Below are positions 44,501 to 55,379 of a stretch of 64,000 nucleotides of DNA, one piece after another. Every line of letters starts with the position of its first letter. The stretch's first letter is position 1. Made by a program: the position numbers and the translations under genes. Origin of the DNA: Pegoplata infirma. Its lineage: Eukaryota > Arthropoda > Insecta > Diptera > Anthomyiidae. The notes under the pieces were generated by a model. The model was given only the letters and a program-made list of their open reading frames with translations, ran no database searches and was not told the origin of the DNA. Location: the NCBI GenBank assembly GCA_963921195.1, contig CAWUER010000518.1:124001-188000 (forward strand), read 5' to 3'.

Positions 44501-47027
44501 CAAAATATCACTCCGATCGGAGTTTATCTTCTGTCTCCACTTTGAGCCTCAAAATTGGGGTTTTTGCAAAAAAGGACTTTTTAAAAAAAAAAAAAAAAAA
44601 ATTGAAGTTTTTTTATTAAAATAATGAAAAAATTTTTTTTGTATAATATTTGATCGTAAATACTTAAATATGAAATTTAAAGATTTTACGGTATCATTAA
44701 CCCGTTCAAACTTGATACCAAAAAAATATCATGATTTTGGGGGCGTTCTTAAAACACCTTTTTTCAAAATTTGAAAATTTTATTAAAAAAAAATTTTAAA
44801 TATACCATTTTTTCTTTCTGAATTCATTAAGAACAACTTGGAGAAGAAAAATGTGAAATATGGCGGATATCCGTCAAGCCACTTTTTGGGAATCGCGGGG
44901 GGAAGTTAGCGGATTTCAAGGAAATGTTAGATTTATCAATAATTTGGATTAATAAAATCTTATAAATTTTATTTTTGTGCAAATTAACTTTTTTTTGGTG
45001 TCGTGGCATTCTATTAGATAACTTTAAGTCTGTCATGAAATCTTACCGATCTAGGACGTCTTTAACCCACATTGGCTGGGGGTCAAAAATGACCCCCGCA
45101 GGAAATTTGAAGTTTAGAGCTTAAATTTTGTGCTTATAACAAGTATAAAACGGCTTTTGTGTTTTTTACCCTAACTATTATTTCGTATTAATATATTATC
45201 TTTAAAAAAATCGTTAACCCTTCTTGGTAGGGGGTCAAAAATGACCCATTCAATAAAAAGTGTATATTTTTTATAGAAAATTAATTTGTGTCAGTCTATT
45301 AGAAAATTTTAAATCAGCCCTTAAATTTCACCTGTTTAAGATATCTTTAACCCACATTGGCCAGGGGTCAAAAATGACCCCGGCAAAAACTTTTCGGCAT
45401 AGTGCTTGAATTTTTTGATATCAACAAAAATTTTTTTTTTTATTGAATGGGTCATTTTTGAACCCTACCAAGAAGGGTTAACGATTTTTTTTAAAGATAT
45501 TATATTAATACAAAATAATAGTTGGGGTAAAAAACACAAAAGCCGTTTTATACCTGTTCATAGCACAAAATGTAAGCTCTAAACTTCAAATTTCCTGCGG
45601 GGGTCATTTTTGACCCCCAGCCAATGTGGGTTAAATACGTCCTAGATCGGTAGGATTTCATAACAGACTTAAAGTTATCTAATAGAATGCCAAGACACCA
45701 AAAAACAGTTAATTTGCCCAAAAATGAAATTTATAAGATTTTATTAATCCAAATTATTGATAAAACCAACATTTCCTTGAAATCCGCTAACTTCCCCCCG
45801 CGATTCCCAAAAAGTGGTCCGACGGATATCCGCCATGTTTCACATTTTTCTTCTCCAAGGTGTTCTTAACGAATTCAGAAAGAAAAAATGGTATATTTAA
45901 AATTTTTTTTTAATAAAATTTTCAAATTTTGAAAAAAGGTGTTTTGAGAACGCCCCCAAAATCGTGCTATTTTTTTGGTATCAAGTTCGAACGGGTTAAT
46001 GATACCGTAAAATCTTTAAATTTCATATTTAAGTATTTACGATCAAATATTATACAAAAAAATTTTTTTTTATTATTTTAATAAAAAAACTTAATTTTTT
46101 TTTTTTTTTTTTTTAAAAAGTCCTTTTTTGCAAAAACCCCAATTTTGAGGCTCAAAGTGGAGACAGAAGATAAACTCCGATCGGAGTGATATTTTGCACG
46201 TGGGTTACCCTTAGGGGATCGACACTTTTGGCGGGTATTAGAATTTGATCAGAGAGAAAAGCCCAAAAACGAGCCACCCTAGTGTTTACCAGGCAGAGAT
46301 GCTGGCAATAAAGGAAGTGGCTGACTGGTTGAGCTGCAATGTCTTGTCTACAACCGCAGTCAACATCTATACTGACAGTCAAGCCGCGGTCAAGTCCCTG
46401 GATTCAATGTTTCTGAAAACAAGATCTGCCCTTAACTGCCGCACGTCTTTAAATGAGATGGCCAAGCAGTTTAACATACGACTCATATGGGTCCCAGGGC
46501 ACAGAGACATTCCAGGGAATTGCAAAGCCGATGAGCTTGCAAGACTAGGAACTACCTTACAGGTTCCAACAGAATTGGAATGTGTTGGTATGCCTCTAGA
46601 AACTTGCAAGCAAAACCTACGGCTTTGTTCTGCGACGGAGACTAATCAAAGATGGGCAAATGGATGGACGTGTGAGACAACACGACTGATTTGGCCTTCT
46701 CTTAATCAGGGGCGCACAAGTGAGCTGATATCGCTTCCAAGAGGAGAGATTTCGACGGTGGTTTCTATAATTACCGGACACTGTCTTATAGGGAAGCACG
46801 CAGAGCGGTTAAATGTGCCGTCGAATGACTTTTGCCGAAGTTGCATGGATGAAGAGGAGTTGGAAACTATCGAACACTTTATTTGCCATTGCCCGGCACT
46901 TTCTGGTCAGCGACTTGCTTCACTGGGATCTAGGGAGCTGTACGATCTTTCTGATTTGTCGGATGTCAAAATTCAACATCTAAGGAGTTTCATAAGAAGC
47001 TCAAACTGGTTTAACGACAGGGACTAG
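41560..47027 (+). pseudogene. ORF2 (endonuclease, reverse transcriptase, RNase H), broken
   Basis: The frame starts MLRFLQINLHHCKAASVALL. Endonuclease motifs: FIQEPWV, SAYFPNPG, CCDANAHHSIWGS, DITLVSD, SDHR (41560 to about 42200). Reverse transcriptase: YKSPGPDGI near 42868, DFRPISLSS, FLDIEGAF (Asp at 43264), GTPQGGVLSPLL, YADD at 43528-43539, KYLGVFLD. RNase H: FYTDGSR near 44311, then after the insertion QAEMLAI, YTDSQAA and WVPGHRDIPGNCKADELA. The protein ends with a CxxC..H..C knuckle (CRSCMDEEELETIEHFICHC). Defects are one in-frame TAA at 42940-42942 and the MITE. Without the MITE and one target copy, the frame spans 1198 codons including the two stops. It is inactive as it stands. Confidence 0.9.
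44416..46281. mobile_element. hAT foldback MITE inside the LINE RNase H domain
   Basis: The ends TAGGGTGGCTCGTTTTTGGG (44416) and CCCAAAAACGAGCCACCCTA (to 46281) are perfect inverted repeats. They are flanked by GTGTTTAC at 44408-44415 and 46282-46289. The arms are about 900 bp and about 95% alike by eye. They repeat the palindromic phrase GGGGTCAAAAATGACCCC (45080, 45234, 45364, 45602 and variants). The loop, near 45280-45440, has an asymmetric direct extra copy of TTTAACCCACATTGGC. Overlapping frames on both strands are palindrome artefacts. Confidence 0.95.
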
Positions 47028-47133
47028 TAGGGAAACCTATTACGATCCCGTGGTATCACAATGGACCTCAGAGTCTACGTGTGTTGACGTAAAACGTCAG
47101 CAGCCACTTACAACCTAACCTAAGATATTTAAA

Positions 47134-48640
47134 AAACTTCCGTGTTAAAATTTAAGAAAATATAAAAACACTAATTTCGCGGTATCTCACGAAAGTGAGC
47201 AGCTGAGATTTCGCTGTTAACAGTTTTGTGACATTCAATCGAACTGCGTTTACACTCTTCGTCGACACTTAAGTTTAACTAAACATTGCTGAGGTTCACC
47301 GTGCCATATCAAGTTGTAAGACAATTTCAAGGTACAATGGACTGTTTTAAGCCTGAGCGCCATAGATCTAGTTCTTTTATTTAGGCATGTACAACCCACC
47401 CTCAACTCAAGACAATCTCTAAAATATGTTTTAGCAATGCTATCTTCTGCTGGGTTACTGTATACGTTTTATTTTTCTTTTGTTTTAAAAAGTTTTAAAT
47501 CTAGCTATTGATATCTTTTAGCAAGCAAACAAAAAATAAAACAATTTTTAACAGTTTACGATAAATGACACAAATCTACGTGTTGACAACAAAACTCAAT
47601 GGAGCTTGTGATTGGCTGTGATATTCTCCTACAAAAAAAAAAAAAAAAGTTACAATATGGTCTTTGCATCCTGATGCATCACAGTAAAATTAAGGTTTGT
47701 CTGTTATATTTTTTTTTGCTATAATATTGTTTGTCTATTTGTTTGTGTGTAACTTTTAGCATAAGTTGTTTAACTAGTTTCAAACAAACTACAAAAAACG
47801 TGTTTTCCGACAAATATTGGAGGACAAACGTACACAAATTCGAAAAAAAAACAATATTGAGAAATGAGTGTGTGTGTGATACTAAACTGAAATTTATTTT
47901 TTAAAATAATTCGGAAAATTTAGCGTTTCACGGAATAAAATTTCGAAAGATTTCGATATTCTGTTACCAAATCTGTGTGATTTTAAATCTGTCTGTGTTG
48001 GGTCTTTTTAGAAAATTTAAAAATGCTAATAAATCATATTTTGGGTTTCCACTTTTCTGAAATTTGTTTAACAAAATTTTTAATGTTTTTATATAAAATG
48101 GACCTCGTGAGTCCAAATCAGCCAACAAAATCTTTGTTCTCACGATATTTGTGTTTGTCAATCCAATACTCCTTAAATTATTACTGTTTTAAGGCATTAT
48201 TCTAATATACCACCCTATTATTTAAACCTACATAAAGTTTTTGTTACATATGCAGGTACAAAATTTTATAAAAAATACTATATTTTAGTGTTTTTAAAAG
48301 GTAGATGAAAATATTTTGCTACTACACATTGCACTGCTACTACAACGACAAAGTCTACAAATAGATTATTGGTTCATTTTCCTTTACATCATTCTATTTT
48401 AGAATCTAATATAATGGAAAGAGAGTTTAGAGAAAGTACCATATGTTGTGTTCAACATTAAAAAACTAAACTTTGACAAAAAACTAAAAAATGAAAAAAA
48501 AAACCAAGATAAAAATGCTAATGCAGCAAATACATTATATTGACAAAATTGTATACTTACGAGTTAGTATTCCAACGTTTACAGGGTAACATAGGCGTGC
48601 AAAGGACTTTATTTTGAAGGGGGGTAAACTTCTATTTCCA
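47134..48640. other. AT-rich sequence, no gene recognised
   Basis: There is a somewhat less AT-rich patch at 47160-47460. The block TCTCACGAAAGTGAGCAGCT at 47189 resembles TCTCACGAAATTGAGAAGAA at 40960, on the other side of the LINE. That suggests a diverged repeat on both flanks or part of a LINE 5' region. No open frame over 66 codons and no domain is seen in this stretch. Confidence 0.45.
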
Positions 48641-48885
48641 ATAGGAAAATTCTCAGATTCTGAGAATTTTTTCCTACAGAAAAAGTGGCAGCCTCTGTGG
48701 CATTTTTCGTTTCCTTAAGAAAAAGTACCAGATTCTGAGACTTATTGTTTAAAAAAAATATTTTCAAATTATAAAATAAATTTTCTGTAGAAAAACTCTC
48801 AAATTCTGAGATATTTTTTCTACAGAAAAATTACGTAGATTCTTAGAAAATTTCCCATAGAATATTTTTTCTATAGAGAAATTTT
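48641..48885. repeat. Degenerate CTCAGATTCTGAGA repeat, cluster 1
   Basis: Units of about 30-40 bp pair a self-complementary core TCTCAGATTCTGAGA with TTTTTCTA(C/T)AGAAAAA, another self-complementary word. Five or six diverged units are present. The same composite recurs at 55190, 56600, 60400-61450 and 62765. Confidence 0.7.
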
Positions 48886-49605
48886 AATATGATTATGTTT
48901 TTAGGCTGGTGTCTAATTTTAAAAAAGTTGCAGAACGCCACCTCAGTTTGACTATATAAGCTAACAATTAACGAAAAAGAAAACAAGAATTACTATTTTC
49001 ATTTTCTTAAAACCAAAAATTTTAATAACTTGGGTTTGTACCTTGGATAATAATTCACCTCGTGGTGAATAAAACCGTTTTTCACCAGCTGATGAATAAA
49101 AAGTAACATAATTATTTTTCGAAAAAAATTTTTTTTTTTCATATTTTTTTTTTTTTTTTCATCAAATTTTATTTTTTTCATTAATTTTTTTTTCATCAAA
49201 TTTTTTTTCCATCAATTTTTTTTTTTTCATAATTTTTTTTTTTTTATCAAACTGTTTTTTTTCATAAAATTTTTTTTTTCATCAAACTTTTTTTTTCATC
49301 ATTTTTTTTTGTAATTTTTTTTTTATCATTCATCAAATTTTTTTCATTTATTTTTTTTTCATCAATTTTTTTTTTCATCAAAAATTTTTTTTTCATCAAA
49401 ATTTTTTTTATCTATTTTTTGTTTTTTCATCAAATTTTTTTTTCATCAATTTTTTTTCATTAATTTTTTTTTCATCAAATTTTTTTTTCATCAAATTTTT
49501 TTTTTCATAAATTTTTTTTTTATCATATTTTTTTCATCAATTTTTTTCATCAATTTTTTTATCAAAATGTTTATTATCAATTTTTTTCTCACAAAAAAAA
49601 AAATT
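48886..49605 (+). repeat. T-rich (CATCAA) repeat unit, copy 2, left part
   Basis: Begins TTAATATGATTATGTTTTTA with GGCTGGTGTCTAATTTTAAA and runs uninterrupted through GACTATATAAGCTAACAATT, the empty site for the MITE found at 11205-12643. It then enters the T-tract array. It is interrupted at 49606 by the Jockey-like element and resumes at about 54531. Confidence 0.78.
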
Positions 49606-49677
49606 AATAAGTAAACGAATAATTAAGCTCAAGGCCTTAGTTTTTAATAAGTTTTATTTATTTATTTTAATAGTCAA

Positions 49678-49709
49678 TATTTCGTAACCCGACGGGAAAC
49701 ATCTTCAGG
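49678..49709 (-). other. Hammerhead-core-like motif in the Jockey leader
   Basis: On the minus strand, CTGAAGA (a match to the hammerhead CUGANGA box; 49702-49708) is followed by a CCCGTCGGG mini-hairpin and then CGAAA (49680-49684), matching the second conserved box. Both boxes and an intervening stem-like element are visible. The third requirement, a cleavage triplet in a closing stem, I could not identify. It may be chance or a degenerate motif. Confidence 0.25.
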
Positions 49710-49793
49710 ATAAAAATATAGAAATTTTTATTAAATTTAATGTTAATTTAGAGAACGATCGTAAAAGAAAAAGTAACACAAAAAGTGAAAACA

Positions 49794-50971
49794 TGTCTAA
49801 GCAACTAAAAAATAATTACTATGCAATTCTCGATAATGACAAAAATTGCAATCAAGAATGTTTGCAAAAATTTGAAAAACATATTCAAGGTCAAGAACAA
49901 GAACAACCAACAACATATTAAAACCCTAATTCAAATGATAATACAAACAAAACAAAAATTACAATTAATGATAACCCATCAAACAATAATAATAACACTA
50001 ATAATAAAAAAGTGACTCCTCTAAACATATATAATGTAGACATTAAAGAACTTATTGAATTTTTAAAAGATGGTCTTAAAATAAATGATTTTAAAATAAA
50101 AGATCTCAACAATAAAAAAATATCGTTATTTATGTCATCAATAAGTGACTATAATAGAATAAAAGCTTATCTTCAAAAAACTAAAGCTCGTTTTTATACC
50201 TTTACTCCAAAAGATAGTAAAACTAAAACGTATCTTTTAAAGGGACTCAGTTCGAATATAGACACAGATGAAATCTTAAATGAATTAAGAAAATTCCAAT
50301 CTGAAAATCTAAAATTTGAAAAGGTAAACCAATTCAAAACATAAAAATCGTTAAAGGATGGATACGAACTCCCAATATATCTAGTTCAATTAAGTTGGGA
50401 AAGCAAAGTTAATGAGCTAAAATCAATAAACGGGTTAATGTACGGGTGCATCCGTTGGGAACCGTTGAGACGATCTGAAATTCCGCAGTGCAGGAACTGC
50501 CAAAGTTTTTTTCATAGTGCTTCGAACTGTTTTTTACCACACAGATGTGTTAAGTGCAGTGAAACACACGAAATAGGAAAATGTGCTCAAATTAAGGTAT
50601 CTGAGAACGAAAGGGAGAAGCTGTATTGCGTGCTGTGTAATAAGTTTGGACACCCCGCTTCATATAGAGGTTGTGAAATGTACAAAGAGCTACAGCAGAG
50701 ACTTAGAGCTAGAAAACAAATCTTAGTCCAAACAAGAACAAACAAACCATTAAATGTTAACTCTGTGGAGTCTAATAATAATATGTCCTTCGCTAATGTT
50801 CTAAAAAACAATAACCAACAAAATGGAAATACTACCAATCCAATTCAACATGCGTTAGTAGAGCTAAATAATTCTATGCAAAACTTAGCCAATCAAATTA
50901 TTAATTTAAACAAACAACTTCAAATACAAACATCTAGAATAGATACGATTTTCTCTATGTTAGAAGCATAA
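49794..50971 (+). pseudogene. Gag-like ORF1 of the Jockey-like element
   Basis: The start MSKQLKNNYYAILDNDKNCN is followed by a frameshift near 49915 and another near 50340. The central part (50012-50344) matches the region associated with zinc knuckles in Jockey gag proteins (KTYLLKGLSSNIDTDEILNE). The C-terminal part carries three knuckles: CRNCQSFFHSASNC (50489-50530), CVKCSETHEIGKC (50546-50584) and CVLCNKFGHPASYRGC (50627-50674). It ends with a predicted coiled coil rich in Asn/Gln and Leu. In active elements this protein binds the RNA. Here the frameshifts split it into three pieces. Confidence 0.82.
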
Positions 50972-50980
50972 GCAAAAAAA

Positions 50981-53943
50981 ATGGATGAAACTATTGTAAA
51001 AAAATTAAATATAATCCAAATTAATGTAAATTCTTTAATAAGATTAAGTAGAAGGTATGATTTAAGTATCTTCATAAATAAACATAATCCGGACATAGTT
51101 CTATTAAATGAAACTAAACTCAATGCTAAACATAAAGTAAATTTTAAAGATTATATAATGATTCGTAAAGATAGGGCTGACTCTATAAGGGGGGGTGGTA
51201 CTGCTATTTTAATCAAAAACAATATCAAATATAAAGATTGCACAAATTGCTTCAAATTTTCACTAAAGTACTTAGAAGTATGCGTTGTAAAAATACCAAT
51301 ACAACCAAACAAATTTTTGTTTGTTGTATCTGTATATTACCCATCTGGCAACAATGATTGTTACTTAAAAAATGATTTAAACCAGCTCTTTCAATCTTTA
51401 AACTTACAGGATCCAAATAACTTTTATATAATCTCTGGAGATCTTAACAGTAAACACTCTGATTGGGGTAACGCTTTGAACAATACTAAGGGAAACATAC
51501 TTAAAGAATGGTTAAATAGTAATGAAATAAGATTCAGATGCAGCTTATATGCTTCTACTACACCTTCATATCCACGATGTGGATCATTTTTAGATTTATG
51601 TATAGCTGATGTTAATTTAAATATACATAAAGAAAATAGTACACTGAATTGCCTGAAAACCCTAGATTATGATAGTGATCATGATGCACTCCAAATTACA
51701 CTATTAAATAACAAAAATGAACATTCATTTTTCTTAAGACAAAGTTTTGATAATAAATTCAATTATAAAAAAACTAATTGGAAGAAATTTAAAACCAAGA
51801 TTTCCAATATATTTGAAAATAATGACAAAGTACCCAATAATCGAAATCTAACTAATTCAGAGATTGATTTTTATTTGTGCAAACTAAACGAAGTTATTGT
51901 AGAGGCCATAGCAGTATCTGTTCCAAAATTTAAAAATTTTGATACAACTGAGACATTTACTAATCCAACAATAAAAAAAATACATTTAGAGAAAAGTAAG
52001 ATACTAACTATCATTAAAAAACATAACCGACTTGAAGATATTAGAACAACCTTTCAAATAAATTTGCTTAAAACAAATTTAAAATTAATAAAAAAACTTA
52101 TTAGCGACAACTTCATTATTGCTACAAACAAACATTTACAAGAAAAACTAACTAGAATTGACCACAAAAACCCATCGCACATGTTTAGTGAAGTTAAAAA
52201 ACAGTTTCGAACGTCACAGTCAATAGATGTTAATTTGTTGAAAATCTGTCAAGCAGACAAAGGCTGCTAAGAAATGCTGGTATCAACTCACAAGAAATAG
52301 AAAAGGAAGAAAACAATTTTGTTGTTAGGGACGATGAACAAGTTTTAAACGTAATTGGAGCTTTTATAGAATCGGTGCACTCCTTTAAGGAAATTGATTC
52401 TGAAAACAGAATACATATTAAAGTAGATGAGAAATTCTCAAGCTTTTTAAATACTAAAATCGAGTATGAAAGCAATCGATCTACAATCACAACGTTTAGT
52501 GAGAGCAATAAGGCCAATGATTTCAATGAATCTCTTACTAGTGAAATATTTATCACAAAAAACACCTTAATCTATATTTTTAGTAAATTAAGAAACAAGT
52601 TATCGTCGGGTATTGATAATATCCCTAATATTATTTTGAAAAACATACCTGAAAATGTTATTCTTGAGTATTGTACTCTTTTTAATAATATCCTCAATAA
52701 TTCTTACTTTCCTCATGCATGGAAAAAAGCAAAAATGGTTGTTTTACCAAAAAAAGATAAGGACACAAGTAATCCAAACAATTTGCGTGCAATAAGTCTA
52801 TTACCGAATATTAGTAAAATCTTTGAAATTTGCGTTAATAACAATATAATTAAACATTGCGAGAGCTCTAATATAACAAACCATAAACAATTTGGTTTTA
52901 AATTTAAGCATTCTACAATTCATGTGATACATTTACTTGTTTCAAACGTGAATTGGAATTTAAACAAATCACTTTGCACAGGTGCTTGTTTAATTGACTT
53001 TGAGAAGGCATTCGATAACATTTGGATCCCCGGCTTAATATATAAATTGTTTGAGTATAAATTCCCACTTTATTTAATTATACTCATTCATAACATGTTA
53101 AATAATAAATCATTTGTGGTCTATAATAAGAATAAAGTCAGTACAAAGGATTTTATAATAGTAAATGGCTTGCAGCAGGGTACAGTCAATTCTCCGATAC
53201 TTTTTGATTTGTTCATATATGATCTTTTAAACAAGATTGATAATATAATTGGATTTGCAGATGATATCATCATATATCATGCTGATAACAAAATTGAAAA
53301 AATTAATGCAAAATTAGAAAATTATTTTCAAATTGTTGAAGAATATGCTAATAATTGGCAAATAAAAATCAACACTAATAAATGCGAAACTATACTTTTT
53401 CGGCCCCCGGTTGGAAAATGCAACCACAATATTAAAAAAAATTGGAAAACTTTTGGTATAAAATCTAATTACAATATTTCTATTCCAAATAAACAAACGG
53501 TTAAATATTTAGGTATTCATCTAGATAAATTCCTTTATTTCAATAATCATATCAACCTTCAGTTAACAAAAGCAAGAAATGCGTCCTTTATGTACAAAAA
53601 ATTGTTTTTCTTAAAGTACATTACGCCTAAGGTTAAACTTATATTGTACCAATCCTTAATAAGACCTATTTTAACATATGGTTGCCAAATATGGTTCAAC
53701 ATATCTCCATCTTATATGGAAAAAATAAGAGTTTTCGAAAGAAAATGCCTGAGGGCCTGTACATCCCTTTACAGATCTTCAAATAGTAACTACATAAAAT
53801 ATATATCAAACAAAAGGTTATATAAAGCTGCAGAAATAAGAGTAATTGATAATTTCATCATACACCTGATAAGAAACCACATTAATAAAAGTTTAGAATG
53901 CTATGAAAATAATTTAATCATGGCTCCTTATTATGCCAATTAG
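50981..53943 (+). pseudogene. Endonuclease/reverse transcriptase ORF2 of the Jockey-like element
   Basis: The start MDETIVKKLNIIQINVNSLI lies 9 bp after the ORF1 stop. Endonuclease motifs: LLNETKL, SVYYPSG, ISGDLNSKHSDWG, DLCIAD, DSDHDAL. The frame ends at 52270 by a single frameshift close to 52250 and continues in another frame to 53943. Reverse transcriptase motifs: LRAISLLPNISKIFE, CLIDFEKAFDN, GLQQGTVNSPILFDL, GFADD (Asp-Asp at 53259-53264), INTNKCETILF, KYLGIHLD. No RNase H domain follows, as expected for Jockey. The catalytic residues are present, so the frameshift is the main lesion. Confidence 0.87.
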
Positions 53944-54530
53944 GAATATATACATTCAACTTTACAAAGTGGATATGTCCCACCTGAGGCCTTCTTATAC
54001 CTCGATAGCAAGGGTTTTATACAAAACGAAAGTGGCATTCCTATATTATACCATATTTATAGACGGGCCAATATTAAAGCTATATCTAGTAACTAACTAT
54101 CAAATGATAATTGCAGATTTGACACTAGCATTTACCTAAGGGACAAAAACATGATTCCAAACCTGAATATAAAAAAATATTGGTGGCTCACCGAGTAATT
54201 TTTCAATTCTTTTTACCACTTGACTGTAGCTTTTTATCTTCTTGCAATAACAAAGTAAGGTTTTTCAAGCTTTTTTCTTTACATAACATTTATATTAAAT
54301 GCAAATATTAACACATATTGTAAAAATTAAAATAATAAATTCCAAAAAATGATTAATATATTATATTAATATACAAATGAAATGTACTTGAGCGCCCGAA
54401 TATGGGACAGTGTATAATAAGATGTAAATATATATACTCTTTGTTTATATATAGTTTAAGTATATTAAGTTTGTTTAAATAAACGTTATTAAAAAAAAAA
54501 AAAAAATAAAAAAACATACATAACAATTAA

Positions 54531-54787
54531 AAAAAAAAAAAATTTTCATATTTTTTTTATATTTTTTTTTTCATCAATTTTTTTTTACATCAAAAAAATT
54601 TTCTTTTCATCAAAAACTTTTTTTCATCAAAATTTTTCTTCACCAAAAATTTTGGGATCATAAAATTTTTTTTAACATAATTTTGTTTTTCGTGAAAAAA
54701 AAATCGTTTTTTTACCAAATCTACTTTTTCACCAAGTCTAAGCTTTTCGCATAAAAATTTTCCATTTGTTTATCAAATGTACATAAA
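54531..54787 (+). repeat. T-rich repeat unit, copy 2, right part
   Basis: CATCAA/T-tract sequence leading into TTTTTCACCAAGTCTAAGCT at 54726. This junction is intact and provides the empty site for the MITE 14142-14729 of copy 1. Confidence 0.75.
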
Positions 54788-55100
54788 ACAAGTGAGAGTG
54801 TTATATATTTTGGTGCCGAACCTTTTATACTCTCCAAAATGTAAACACACTTTTTTGCACTTATTTTAGCACTCACTTACGAAATGTACAGCTCTTTTAG
54901 TTTTTGAATGGGGTCCTCGACTGATATTTCAATTCGGTTTGCATGAAATAGCGGAGTAATATAACATTATTTTTTCTAAAAAAAACTTTGCTTTGGCAAG
55001 TACACCCAAATCTTCCGCAAAACATTATCATGATTTAATGTTTTGGGCAAGAGTACAAAATTCGCAGGCATTTTTGTTCGAAAAATGGGACAATTTCGTT
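54788..55100 (+). mobile_element. Diverged family B DINE-like sequence, second copy
   Basis: ACAAGTGAGAGTGTTATATA, TTATACTCTCCAAAATGTAA, then GGGGTCCTCGACTGATATTT and AAAACATTATCATGATTTAA parallel 14785-15070 line by line. It lacks the GTCY tract and terminal hairpin. Confidence 0.6.
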
Positions 55101-55189
55101 AATTTTTTTTAAAAACAAAATTTTAATACTGTTTTGCTCACACATCTCTTACAAAAAAGACAACAAAAGGACAACATCATAATACCTTA

Positions 55190-55375
55190 AGATATTTTTT
55201 ATAGAAAAATTCTGAGATTTTGACATATTTTTCCCATATAAATATTCTCAGATTCTGAGACATTTTTCCAATAGAAAAATTCTTAGAGCCTGTTACAATT
55301 TTTCTATCGAAAGATTTTCAAATTCTGAGATATTCTTCCTATATAGAAATTCCAAAATTTTTGAATACAAAAAAC
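55190..55375. repeat. Degenerate CTCAGATTCTGAGA repeat, cluster 2
   Basis: Four units of about 35-40 bp combining (T)CTCAGATTCTGAGACATTTTTCC with AATAGAAAAATTC. They are diverged from each other by roughly a quarter of positions. Confidence 0.65.
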
Positions 55376-55379
55376 CCTT

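Larger units (their letters stand above)
41059..47121 (+). mobile_element. LOA-like non-LTR retrotransposon, interrupted
   Basis: An element with a degraded ORF1 and an ORF2 encoding endonuclease, reverse transcriptase and RNase H, followed by a 3' UTR ending ACTTACAACCTAACCT. The flanks AAGATATTAAA (41048-41058) and AAGATATTTAAA (47122-47133) look like a target duplication, so the insertion starts right at the ORF1 start codon and probably lacks its 5' UTR. The domain set (APE-type endonuclease, reverse transcriptase, RNase H) and motif wording suit the LOA/R1-I group better than Jockey. It is markedly richer in G+C than its surroundings, which marks it as a recent arrival. A hAT MITE sits at 44416-46281. 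Confidence 0.85.
49606..54530 (+). mobile_element. Jockey-like non-LTR retrotransposon with poly(A)
   Basis: It has a 5' leader of about 190 bp, a gag-like ORF1, an ORF2 with endonuclease and reverse transcriptase but no RNase H, and a 3' UTR with TTTAAATAAACG (a possible AATAAA signal at 54478) followed by an A run at about 54491. The T-rich host unit resumes near 54531. A11TT on the left (49593-49605) and A14TT on the right (about 54526) may be the target duplication, but the low complexity prevents certainty. It is AT-rich like its surroundings, unlike the LOA-like element, which suggests longer residence. Confidence 0.82.

Noticed and set aside
44827..45869. Two almost identical 60-69-codon frames (MPRHQK..) on opposite strands
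   Set aside because: They are the same arm sequence of the palindromic MITE read from either side.
53933..54139. 68-codon frame after ORF2 of the Jockey-like element as an extra ORF
   Set aside because: No domain, overlaps the ORF2 end by a few bases, and lies in the 3' UTR. Jockey elements have no third ORF that it resembles.
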